DNA of 64,000 nt, taken from the NCBI RefSeq assembly GCF_002104995.1, contig NW_024468257.1, positions 124,001 to 188,000 on the forward strand. Reading direction: 5' to 3'. Made by a program: the position numbers and the translations under genes. A model generated the notes under the pieces. It ran no database searches. It was not told the DNA's origin and saw only the letters and a list, made by a program, of their open reading frames with translations. Source of the stretch: Linderina pennispora (lineage: Eukaryota > Kickxellomycota > Kickxellomycetes > Kickxellales > Kickxellaceae). Shown here one piece after another: positions 1-11,251 of the stretch. The number at the start of each line of letters is the position of its first letter. Positions within the stretch are counted from its first letter, which is position 1.

Positions 1-300
1 CGCGAAATCCAGGCTTAAAATATTTTCCAGCTAGACTCTCTCCTCTCGTTCTCGTTTCTCGTTTGTTACTATAGCTCCCTCCTTTACATTCTGCTCCTTG
101 CAAGACTTGCAGCCCTCATTTCGTCGCAATTATGACCGTGGAAAGCGTTACAGAGGTACAGAGAAGGATGCCAGCAAAGCCCCTGTCTTCGCAGCTCTCT
201 AGACAGCCAAGGGCGCATACTGGAGTCGCACAGTAACACGCTGGTTGAAATTTGCATGCATTTCACAGGTCGCTAAGAGCCAGCTTTCGCCCTGTAGCCA

Positions 301-1489
301 ATGCCTCCAAATGACCTGACGCGGCTTAGCCAGTTCATGGCCGACTGCATGAGCATAGGTGCCTTGAAGGTAAGACAGCGACATTCTGTTGTTTTCCAGC
401 AGCCCCTGCTAGTCACAGGGTCAGCTGAGAGACCAAGCACTGGCAGCTTATTGCGGTGTATTTTGTCTGCTTGTAGGGCTTTGCACATTTTACAATGTAT
501 ATTCGCAGCCGTGAGGAGGTCATAATGCGTATCTACCGCCGCGATGGAGTGTCCAAGCAGACTAAACCGCCAGTCTCGAGCCTAACCATATGCGATTACG
601 TGTAAGTGCATGCCAGGCATGAGCTGCGTGATATGCGGTGGCACTGAATGCCTACCCTGATAGCAAAACCCTAATGCCTATCCTATCCCGGAAAACTCTA
701 ATTGTAGCGACAAGATCCAGGCCACCGATGAGACAAAGCAAATGTGAGTTGCCCCAGGCACATTGGGTGCTGCATGAGCTGCATGAACCTATCCCCTCCC
801 AAAATGAGATGCATGCATTTGCGTGCAAGTCAATATCCCGCAACAATGTGTTTTTGCTCAATGTGCTCACCCACAGGGGATGTATCTGTAGGATGAATGA
901 GGCCAAGAAAGACATGGAGCAGCCGTTTGACATGTCAGACAAGAACCTCGAAGGACGATAAGGACGGGATCAGCTTCATGCTTGCCGGTTACCCGCGGTA
1001 CCGGTGTCCGTATGTCTGGCCCAAGACGGACCACGAATCGCTCCTACATACTGGCCGCAACCAGCGCCTGGGGCGCGACCTGCCGCTGAAGATGGAGACT
1101 GGTTGAGACGTGGCGGGTGTTTGACATCCGGCCCTGGGATATTTTGGTAGAGCTCATAGTTACTGCGGTGAACCCACCCCCGGAGAACCCGTTCCTGGTA
1201 GGACCACGACTACTTCGATGCACTGCCAATCGAGGAACGTGTGGTAGTGACTGGCGCGATGCTGGAGTTCCAGCGCCGGATCTACCTGAGACACTACTAC
1301 TTCAGCAACATGGTGTTGGATGACATCAAGAAGCTGCAGCATAGGCACTTCCGCGACATCAACACACTGCGCGAGTACCAAGCAGTCCTATGTCATTCCG
1401 TGAAACAAAGTCGTGAGCTAATAGCGGCGCACATGTCTAATACACTGTTGTTATTACATTTGTTCCCAAAAGTGTGGCGATGTAAATGA
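301..1489 (+). pseudogene. Unrecognised multi-exon gene, broken
   Basis: I do not recognise this product. A first exon from the ATG at 301 runs to about 369 and is followed by a GTAAGA donor. A second coding block resumes after the acceptor near 477 and ends at a GTAAGT near 602. A third starts near 892 after a CTGTAG acceptor. Downstream, GC-rich coding-like sequence continues in three successive frames (about 960-1106, 1117-1200, 1203-1489), including the peptide motifs GYPRYRCPYVWPK and RRIYLRHYYFSNMVLDD. The frame changes mean it cannot be translated continuously as given. It may be a decayed gene or a real gene with consensus indels. No domain, signal peptide or membrane segment is visible, and it runs convergently toward regulator A. 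Confidence 0.35.
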
Positions 1490-1669
1490 TCTGTGGTATT
1501 TACTCCTGGATGCCTTTGACAGCAAACGACAAAGATACCCCATCGATTAAATGGTTCATTCCTGTCACTGTTCCCTCGACAGCTTGCTGCCGCTGCACGC
1601 TCAAGTTCGTTTCTGCAACCATGCAGTGCATGTTGCAAGACGCTTCCATATGTGACAGCGTTCTGTTTA

Positions 1670-4600
1670 TCAGAAGTGGATCGTGGCGTCATGCTGCGGA
1701 GTGGCAATCAGCTTTGAGATCATACTCTGCAGCTCAGCACTGCTCATCTGGCTCAGATCCAGTCGCACCGGCTTTGGTGAACACACGGTCCGTGAGCATG
1801 GTGGGGTCCTTCTCGTTGGCATTGTCGACTTCATCCACACGGTTGGACAAAAAACTTGACAACAACTGCTCTGACCATTCGAAATTGTGCCGATTTTGCT
1901 GCTTGCTGTGGCCGCTGCTGTTGTTGCGAGCTATCAGCCACGGCCGACTCAACGCCAGAGACAAGGACCATGGAGGAGCATATCGATATCGGCTGCTGGA
2001 ATTGACACTGTTGCTAGATGTGTTCGAGGCGGATTGTTGGTTAGGCGCTTTGGTGACTGAGTGATCCCAGCGTCTGGAAGTTGCTCCTGAGACATTCGAG
2101 GACGAGCATCGTATGCTGTTCGAAGTGTCATTCAACTGTTGCAGATGGGCAAAGCGAGATCGTAGGTTCGCCCAACCGCTCTATTTGGCCCAGCAACCTC
2201 TGCACTCCACTGAATTTGTAACCGGATGGTTGGTTGCTGGCCTGTGATACGGGTTGCTCATTGCTCATCTCTGTAGCATGCTTAGGCGCAGGGTCAATGA
2301 CGATACCCTCAGATTCAGGGTGCGCTGGTCCTGGCTATGCCATGGCTCTACGCTAAACTGCCTAGCTGCGTTTCCAGTGTTCCACATCTGGTGACTTGCG
2401 CCGTTGTAGGAGTCGAGCAAGAATTGGCGCGGCGGGCCCATCGACGCATCAACCGACATTCTTCTGAAATCCATGTCTCTCGACTGTTGGCTGCTGCTGG
2501 TGTGGATCCCCGACAAGTGCATTGACCATCGAAATCGCCGGTCCATTTGCCCGGGGATTGGCCTGCTCCAACGTCCGGTAATGGTCGCTCTCAACCATCT
2601 TGAGATCTGGTGGGCTATAGGTGGTCTGTTTGATCACGTCATTGAAGAACCCGTGCAGCTTGCTGTACGTATACGTGAACCCCACATATGAAGCTGCAAC
2701 GAGGCACGATCCATGGGTCTGGGTCGTTCTCGTGCTCAATCAGCAGCTCCGAGTCGCCATCCTCGCTGGTACCGCTGGACTTGTTGGCTGTCAGCAGCCG
2801 CTGCTTCTTGCGCAGGTTAAACACGTGGTGCAGCACTGTGATAGTAGCGCTATTAAAATGGTAGTACTGGTCAGCCGCAACAAGCATCTTCAGGTGGACT
2901 TCAAGGTCGCGCCTCGACTGCTCGGCAATCGCGCTATCGTCGCACAATGCTGCATTGACATGGATGGAAGGCTCCTTGAACAGACCAGATTCCAACATGC
3001 GGGCCCCAATACTCAGCAGACAAAGACTCCATTGCCCAGCGAATAACGTCAGCTTGCTTATGTGCTGCCTCAATGCACACCGCTTTGGCTCGCTGAATCA
3101 TCTCTGGGACTGATCTTTTCATAGGTATATGACGGCAGTTCGGAGCGATACAGGATGATCTTGGCACCGTAGTACATGATGTGCAGGTCAAAGTAAATTG
3201 AGTAGATGTTAGTTGTGCCACTAGCACCGTCGCCCAGGTTTGCGTAGCCGCTGAGCAGCCATTCCGTGCGCGGCGGGAACTCCAAGTACGGAACGAAGCG
3301 CCCGCGGATGGACTCCAGCTCCTTGTCGAGTGCATCGAAAGTGGCGCGGCGGGACAGATCCGATGGGCGCACAGGTCTCCTTCTGCGATTCGCAAACTCG
3401 GCAATGCGTCCGCCAATCCGGTACATCTCAACGACCATCCACCAGTAGTCGGGGATTTGTGCAGGCAGCTCGTTCTCATCTGGAATTATGCCCATTATCC
3501 AGTTGTAGTCGCGGCTCGGCAGATTGACTACGATGTCGTCGTCGTGCACGGTTGCTGGCCGTGATGCGACGATCACCGACACTCGCTCTCCACAATAAAC
3601 ATACCACCATAGCCTCCGGCGCCATTCAGCTTCAGCCCAGCAGCGCGAGCTGCCGTTCGAGTTCTCGTTAAAATCCTCCTCATCAATTAAATGCAGGCGG
3701 CATCTCTGGGCAAGCCGTGTAGCCATCCCTATAATTTGAACCCCCGAGCTGAAAAGGACATTAGCAGATTGCACCATATGCAAGATGGCGAGGCATTATA
3801 AAGCGCATATATGAAGATACGATTGACAAAGCTGTAATAGCAGCCAGATGCCTTCTACTGTCACCATTGTTGGTCACGAACAGAAGCTGCATAGTTGATA
3901 TTGGCTGTCATGGCGCAAAATGTGCAGTTTTTTTAGAGACAGATGTTGCACCAAGACATGAGCACTGCACACGACACGATGAAAACATGTTAGCTTGCTT
4001 GCTCGTCTTAATGTTAGCGCTACCATTGAGATAGTAGTATTTTGCTTACCATTGTATGTCCATGCCGATTCGCCACGTCCACAACCCCACTCATATGTCG
4101 ATAGCATCATAAGACATTCAACCACATTAGGGCTAGGTCGATCGACCAGGCCGGAGATGAGCTCGGCCGATCGCTCGGCAAAAGCACGGCCCGCATTGTA
4201 TTTGGGCGAGCACACGAATTCAGGGCGACTGCTGAAACGCGCCCCCAGAGCAATGATTGCACAGATGGTAAATTCAGGTAGCTCTCCCGAGCGAAAGCGT
4301 TCAATTTGCAGCCTCATTGTGGTCGGGGGCGCCATCGGCGTGACTTGCTTGACCACAAACCCTATCATCTCCTCAATGATGTCTGGCGAAGGCAGCTTGA
4401 GAGCTGGGCGTTGGCTGCATAGCTCGTGCGGAATTCTCTGATCGACGGGCAGGTAAATTTGCGCACTATTCTGGACGAGGGGCGAAGTGCAGCCCTGTGT
4501 CACATCCATTGCCAAGCTGGTAGGGAGAATCCGCTCGATGAGCGGCTGCAGAATCCGCTCCATACACTCGATGCGCTGCTCCAGGTTGCCAACAGCACTG

Positions 4601-4887
4601 CGACGTCTGCGTCTCTTGCGGACCAGTGGGCTGTAGTGGCAAGCCAGCCTCATATTCTTGCACTGCCAGCACAAGGGCTTCGTGCTATCGCACTTTATTT
4701 TCTTGCGCCGGCAGCTGTCACATGCTTGCAGTAAGCGCTGCTGCTTGCGGGATTCAGTGTCGTCATGCTCATCCATCTTGTCGCTGCCATTATCAATAAC
4801 ACTCTCGCTGTACTGCTGCCTAATGTCAGCGTCTGGGTCCTCGGACGAGATCATGAGCGACGATGGTGTGATTTTGCGACTGGCCAT
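1670..4887 (-). CDS. Zn2Cys6 transcription factor A (fungal-specific regulator)
   Basis: Predicted nuclear DNA-binding regulator. Counting from the ATG at 4887, the zinc cluster has cysteines at residues 56, 59, 66, 73, 76 and 83 with the canonical C-x2-C-x6-C-x6-C-x2-C-x6-C spacing, followed by a basic linker and a short coiled coil (VGNLEQRIECMERILQ). I chose 4887 because the codon opening the longer frame upstream is TTG and the paralogue aligns from here. Exon 1 is 4050-4887 and the intron is 3729-4049 (321 nt, GTAAGC...TAG). The middle homology region follows (RRLWWYVYCGERVSVIV). The frame is broken at about 3113, 2968 and 2690 by single extra bases relative to paralogue B, so it is either decaying or carries sequence errors. 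The C-terminal tail ends with MSSAELQSMISKLIATPQH before the TGA at 1670-1672. Targets are unknown. Confidence 0.8.
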
Positions 4888-6908
4888 TTGTATTCGTTCA
4901 CGCAGTGGACTGGCTTGTCGTTTCAACCGTAACAAAATGGCAAAAAAATATTAAGAAGAGTATGCAGAATGTGTAGCGATAATGTGTGATAACGTATGCT
5001 TTTGCTGGGCTAAGAGAAAGAACGAGAGAAGGAAAGCGCTACTGGCAGAGTGGACAGCATGTCTCGTAGAAAAAGTGGATAAAGATTGGTTGATATGGAC
5101 CAAGGGGGAAAGGGAAAACGCATGCCCCGGATCGCCAGAGTGACGCTGCCGAAGCTTCTTTGGCACGTCGCTAGATCCCATGCAATAAAGCCCGCACGGC
5201 CAAAGATAACATATTGCTTTTGCTCCATATTCAGATTGTGGATTTGTTTGATTCCGCCAATCCCAGGCGCCGGCACCAGTAGCGATGCTGAGGTCAAACC
5301 CTTGGGCCAGTGGAACGGCGATGGACGCTCTGGCTACGTTGCCGATAATGGACGGTCAGGCACCTGGGCTGCATCGAACCAACGATGCGACATTGCGCCT
5401 AGCTAGGACATGGCCATATAGCAAATTTCTGTCGCTTTCTCCCTCGCTCTTTTGTCCCTTGTTTTATTAGGATCCTCCCAAATGCTTCCAGCCTTTCCAA
5501 AAAAAAGCACCTACACCAACTAGAGGAAAAGTATACTTGAGTATGTGCTAACAGTGTAGCTTGCCAGACAGTGGAACTCCAGCGTAAAGGCAGCTATGAC
5601 GAGACTACACCTTGTCCTGATATCACTCCCTGGTTACTATGTGGGCATCCGCTAGGAAATGTCGGCGCATATCACACAGTCGCTAGTCTTCGTTGCTGAG
5701 TCTCTGCATTATTCCACATGCCTGTGACCTAAATATTTTCATTGGAATACTTTCTCATCTCGAATAACATTTGCGCTAACCTGATATATCCTGGCAACAC
5801 TGCGGAAGGGCACCCCAGCCGTGCTTGGGTGGCACACACAAGTCAACACATATACTGCAATACATGAAATGAAAAATCAAGGAGATGGCTAATATATCGG
5901 AGTAGCAAGGGCTTGGGACAACAGGGGATAACATGACAGCCTTCCAAAAAAAGCATATCATTGAGACTGTTTCACACAGAATCCAAAATCACAGCTGGTA
6001 GGAACAAAAAGCAAGTGCACTGTTTGACACAACGTGCACATCTAACCTAGCTCACATTTAGAGCATATTTAAAAGAGAAGGGAAAAGGAATAGAAAGACA
6101 AAGAAAGTAGGACGGAGGGGGACACGTAGACAACCCTTTTTATGTACCACTGACATGTCCCTTGGCACCCTCTGCATTCTCCAGTCAATAAGAGCCAGCG
6201 AAATGTGGGGTTTGGCCACACTACTTACGGCAGTGCCCCCTAGAGGGCAGCTTCAGCTCAACTGCGGACATAATTGATGGTAAAATCCTAATGCACTGCA
6301 ACTTGTGCATTCATTGTTCATGTTCGTTCATGGAACTGTATTTGGAAAAATAGGGTGCTTGCCAGTGCTGCAGATCAACTCATCTGTCAGTTACTCCTGG
6401 ACTATTGGAATGGGCTGAGCCACCCAGAAATGCAATTGGCTCTCGAGAAAGCCCGTACTGTTTCGCATACTGTAGAGCCTCCCTGTCCTCCCTTGTCTAT
6501 GTGCAAAGCGCACTTTCGCCTACGTCGTGACAGAGCACTCTCGCAGATAGACATGGGTTGACAGCACATGCCAAATTGGCACAACAGCACCAGTTGGAGC
6601 CATTGTTCTGCCAAGCGCTTGGCAGCTGAGAGGCTCCCGAAATGGGAATATCTGCGGGATACTTTATCTGCCCGCATGAATATCCAGACCAAGCAGAGTA
6701 GCCATGCAAATAGCTACAATATATATCTCCACTATGCTGCCAACCATCACGTATCATTCAACAGTCCAGGGTCAGGATGCAGAGTTATATATGGAAACTG
6801 GTTAATAAAATTGGAAATGAAATGAAGAAAATGTCAACAAGATCGAGGCAATTGCAGTATAAGACATACAGAATGAAAGAGAGTTCTAAGAGCAATGGAA
6901 ATAAATGA
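4888..6908. other. Intergenic region between regulators A and B
   Basis: About 2 kb containing the presumed promoter of A and the 3' flank of B. No convincing gene is visible. Short open frames near 5010-5400 have no recognisable domain. The AT content is raised in parts (5480-6060), and a pair of CCAA/TTGG palindromes lies at 6569-6624 (listed separately). Confidence 0.6.
6569..6624. promoter_or_regulatory. Paired TGCCAA/TTGGCA palindromes
   Basis: A 13-bp near-palindrome TGCCAAATTGGCA lies at 6569-6581 and a perfect 16-bp palindrome TGCCAAGCGCTTGGCA at 6609-6624. Both share the half-site TGCCAA, and their starts are 40 bp apart. They sit in the A-B intergenic space, nearer the 3' end of B. 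Paired symmetric half-sites are typical of dimeric DNA-binding proteins, but the cognate factor is unknown and chance cannot be excluded. Confidence 0.3.
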
Positions 6909-7289
6909 TTAATGGTGAGTGTCATTCTTGCTGGCAGTGGTAGACGAGCCATTGGGAAGGAGTTGCATCTCAGTGCCGGCGCTCGCCAAATGCTGCTGCT
7001 GCTGTCCTCCAGAGACGCTTCCGCAACACTGAAAGCCGGCTGCAAAGTAGTGGCGTATGCTGTGGCATTCTGAGTTACTGAGGTTGACGTTGCTTCGTGC
7101 TGTGGCGACGTCATCAGCTGCGAGATCATAGTCTGCAACTCGGAGCTGCTCATATGGCTCAGCTCTTGCTGTGCAGAAGTTGCCGACACGCTCGATGTTT
7201 GCACGCCAGATGTCTGGTGACTGATACAGCCAAGTCCGCTCATCTGGTTTGCCAGCGCTGCCGACAGCCATTGCTCCGAGACCGCTGAA

Positions 7290-7325
<36 letters not shown>

Positions 7326-10300
7326 GAATGGTCTGTCATGATCGAAGCCAGTCTGGAACTGCTGAGATACATGGCTGTTTTCGACCGATCTGTTATCAGA
7401 CCCAAGCTGGCTAGCCATCGTCCCAATGCTGGCGGCAAAGCTACTGAGGAATCCATTCACGTCGCTAGCTGGAATCGTTCCGCTGTTGACTGCATTCATG
7501 GCAGCAGCTACAGCAGCTGCAGAGGGCGTGCCAGACGCATCATCGATTGTCTGGTTCATGTTGCTGGGCCCAGACACTGCGTTGATAAGCTGAGCGCTAT
7601 GTGCGCTGTTTGAGTTGCTGCTGAGCTGTTGGAGAAGCACAACACGGGAGCGCAGCTCTTCCAGCCGCTGCAACTGTTCAAGTTGCTGCTGTGTACCTCC
7701 GGTTTTGCCATTGGATTGCGCAGACTGTGCAGCAGCGGTAGCATTCAGGCTTCCGCTACTAGCAGACTTGCGGCCACGTCCACTGCTCTTACGCTTTACT
7801 GACGTGGTCCGCCGTCCTTGCTGCTGTTGCTGCTGTTGCTGCTGAGGAGCTGCAGAATTAGCAGCGTCGCTGGCGGAATTGAACATTGCACTCGACGGTC
7901 GCTTATTGGTCAGCGACGATGCTAGTGCGTTGCCCATCTCGACGTCTTGGTTAGCAGAGGGGGCTGTAGCCAGGTTGTCGGGACTGGATACCATGACGTG
8001 GCTCCCCCCGGGAGCGCCACTGGTTGTCGCATTCGGGTCAATAAATTGGCCAACGTGACCAGATCCTGCAGTAAACTGCCCTGCGGCGTTTCCAGTGTTC
8101 CACATCTGGTGACTTGCGTCAATGGGCCCGCCGCGCCAATTCTCGTTCGACTCCCACAACGGCGACATCAACCGACATTCTTCTGAAATCCACGTCTCTC
8201 GACTGTGGCTGCTGCTGGAGTGGATCTCCAACAAGTGCATTGACCATCGAAATCGCCGGTCCATTTGCCCGGGGATTGGCCTGCTCCAACGTCCGGTAAT
8301 GGTCGCTCTCAACCATCTTGAGATCTGGTGGACTATAGGTGGTCTGTTTGATCGCATCGTTCAGGAACCCGTGCAGCTTGCTGTACGTATACGTGAATCC
8401 CAAGTATGAGCTGCAACGAGGCACGATCCATGGGTCCGGGTCGTTCTCGTGCTCAATCAGCAGCTCCGAGTCGCCATCCTCGCTGATACCGCTGGACCTT
8501 GTTGGCTGTCAGCAGCCGCTGTTTCTTGCGCAGGTTAAACACATGGTGCAGCATCGTGATCATCGCCATGTTGAAATGATAGAACTGGTCGGCAGCCACA
8601 TGCATCTTCAGGTGGACTTCAAGGTCGCGCCTCGACTGCTCGGCAATCGCGCTATCGTCGCACAATGCCGCATTGACATGGATGGAGGCTCCTTGAAGCG
8701 ACCAGATTCCTATTTTTGGGTCCCAGTACTCGACAGGAACCGACTCCATTGCCCAGCGAATAACGTCAGCTTGCTTATGCGCTGCCTCAATGCACACCGC
8801 TTTGGCTCGCTGAATCATCTCGGGGCTGATCTTTTCGTAGGCGTATGACGGCATTTCGGAGCGATACAGGATGATCTTGGCACCGTAGTACATGATGTGT
8901 AGATTGAAGTAAATTGCGCAGATGTTGGTCATTCCGTTAGTACCGTCGCCCAGGTTTGCGTAGCCGCTGAGCAGCCATTCCGTACGCGGCGGGAACTCCA
9001 AGTACGGAATGAAGCGCCCGCGGATGGACTCCAGCTCCTTGTCGAGTGCATCGAAAGTGGCGCGGCGGGACAGATCCGACGGACGCACAGGTCTCCTTCT
9101 GCGATTCGCAAACTCGGCAATGCGCCCGCCAATCCGGTACATCTCAATGGCCATCCACCAGCAGTCGGGGATGCGCGTGGAGAATTGGTTTGGCACCCAT
9201 GTCTCCTCCATGTTGATATGTGCAGGCTGCTTGTCCTCGTCCGGGATTGTGCCCATTATCCAGTCGTGGTCGTGGCTAGGTAGATTTACCACGCAGTCGT
9301 CGTCGTGCACGGTTGCTGGCCGCGATGCCACGACAATGGAGATGCGGTCGCTGCAGTACACGTGCCACCACAGCCGTCGGCGCCATTCTGTATCAGCCCA
9401 GCTGCGCGAGTTGCTGCTGGCGTTCTCGTTAAAGTCTTCTTCGTCTACCAGATGCAGGCGGCATCGCTGGGCGAGTCGCGTCGCCATGCCTAAGGCGTTG
9501 GGTAAAAATGGGTGTAAATCGTGTGCTTGGCGGAGAATACCACTTGGAAAACACGGGGATTGGCTGGTAGCCCGCATTATTGCATCAGGTAGGAGGATGC
9601 CGGAGTAGTCTGGAAAATCGTGACAGGTGGAGGTTTTCAGTTCTGCCAGATGTGCCCGTAAGCTCCGCGGGAGGTAGCAGCAGACATGCAGCAAGGGGTG
9701 GTGGTACCTCCCGGTACAACCAAACTGCCGGCCAGGCTGCTTTTCTCGACACAAGGCAACAAGTGCACAACCGCAAATCGCTGGCTCCCTATCTCTCTTG
9801 TGCCTGAGCACCATGCATGCACTTTCTCTCCTCTTCCGCGACAGCAAGCGACATGCAGCAAACAAGTTTTACCACGCCAGTCATCTGACAATCGCTGCAA
9901 TGAAGCAGACGACAACCAATTGGCCAAATATAGAAAAAGAACACACATCTGCTGTCGTTTCCGATGCACTTCGTCCATGCAATCGTTTGTAGTGCATCGA
10001 GTAGCAGGATGAGCGTCACGAAAGAGCCAGCTGCGTGCATGGGGATGCTGCTGTCTGTCTGCCACATCCAATCCAACGGAGGCATTTCTCCCGCTGCGGT
10101 GTTTGAGATATCTTCTGCCGTCCCAAGCAGAACACAGCTTTGCTGGCCAGAGACTTTCTGGAATGAAGTACCAGGCGACCCAGCTTGCAGATGCAGTCTT
10201 GTCGGCCTGCCTTCGTCTTTGCAAATGTATCCGCAAGGTTGGCCAATGCACAATCATATGTCAAAAACCACTTACCAGTGTAGGTCCACGCTGATTCGCC

Positions 10301-11117
10301 CCGGCCACAGCCCCATTCGTAAAACGACAGCATAATCAGGCACTCGACGACGTCTGGATCTGGCCTGTCAACGAGACCGGAGATGAGCTCGGCCGAGCGC
10401 TTTGCGTACTCGCGCCCCGCGTTGTATTTGGGCGTACACATGAACTCTGGGCGGTTGCTGAAGCGCGCTGCCAGCGCAATGATCGCGCAAATGGTAAACT
10501 CTGGGAGCTGCCCCGAGTGGAATCGCTTGAGCTGGCGCACCCACGAGACCGGCGGAGCCATCGGCGTGATCCGCGTGATCGCAATCTCCATCATCTCCTC
10601 GATAATGTGCGGCGGCGGCAGCTGGAACGCCGGGTGGATAGTCACCGGCGGCTGCAGGCCAAACGACGGCTGGCGGTAGTACGGCTCGCGCGGAATACCC
10701 TGGGCGCCAGGCTGTGGAATGTATATCTGCTGCTGCGGCTGGATGAACGGAGCAAAGCCCGGCGCAAACTGGTTCTGGATTGGGCCCACGACCGGGTCTG
10801 TCGGCGACAGGCGCTCGACCAGCGGCTGCAGCATCTGCTCCATCGACTCGAGCCGCTCCTCTAGCTTCTCAATGATGCTTCGACGGACACGCTTCTTGCG
10901 CACCAGCGGGCTGTAGTGGCAGGCAAGCTTCATGCGGGTGCAGTGCGAGCACGAGGGCTTGGACCCGTCGCACTTTACCTTCTTGCGTCGGCAGTTGTCG
11001 CAGGCCCGCATCAGGCGCGGCTGCTTGTTGGCCTCGTTGTCGTCTTGCTCGTCGGCGTCGCCGGTGTTCTTGTCCTGATCATCGTTGTCGTTGTCGTCCT
11101 CAATATCGTTGTCGTCA

Positions 11118-11152
<35 letters not shown>

Positions 11153-11251
11153 AGCTACACTCTCGCTGTACCGCCGCGAGTCACCGACGTGCGGGTCCTC
11201 GGACGAGGCTTTTGATGACGACGAAGCGGCTTTATGGCTGGCCACCTGCAT
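6909..11251 (-). CDS. Zn2Cys6 transcription factor B (paralogue of A)
   Basis: Predicted nuclear regulator, tandem paralogue of A. The zinc cluster cysteines are at residues 84, 87, 94, 101, 104 and 111, preceded by a very acidic Asn-Asp repeat (about residues 34-58) and followed by a coiled coil (IEKLEERLESMEQMLQ). Exon 1 is 10276-11251. The intron at 9490-10275 is 786 nt and splits a Gly codon at the same place as in A. The middle homology region holds RRLWWHVYCSDRISIVV and a run of conserved helices to about 8500. The C-terminal third is rich in Gln, Ser and Ala, with a poly-Gln run near 7810-7845, a basic patch (VKRKSSGRGRKS) and a tail ending at the stop at 6909. Single-base frame changes occur near 8500, 8120 and 7320; the one near 8500 is an extra C relative to A. 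Targets are unknown. Confidence 0.85.
11081..11152 (-). repeat. GTCGTT/AACGAC hexamer repeat coding Asp-Asn run
   Basis: A degenerate hexanucleotide tandem repeat within exon 1 of regulator B encodes alternating Asn and Asp. Paralogue A lacks the expansion, so it arose or expanded after the duplication. Confidence 0.8.

Noticed and set aside
5370-5400. GGTTCGATGC on the minus strand, a tRNA B-box-like string
   Set aside because: No A-box, acceptor stem or cloverleaf can be drawn around it.
9490-10275. Long open frames inside the regulator B intron
   Set aside because: The splice sites restore the conserved TYTGMATRLAQRC sequence exactly as in paralogue A, so the interval is intron; its frames have no domain.
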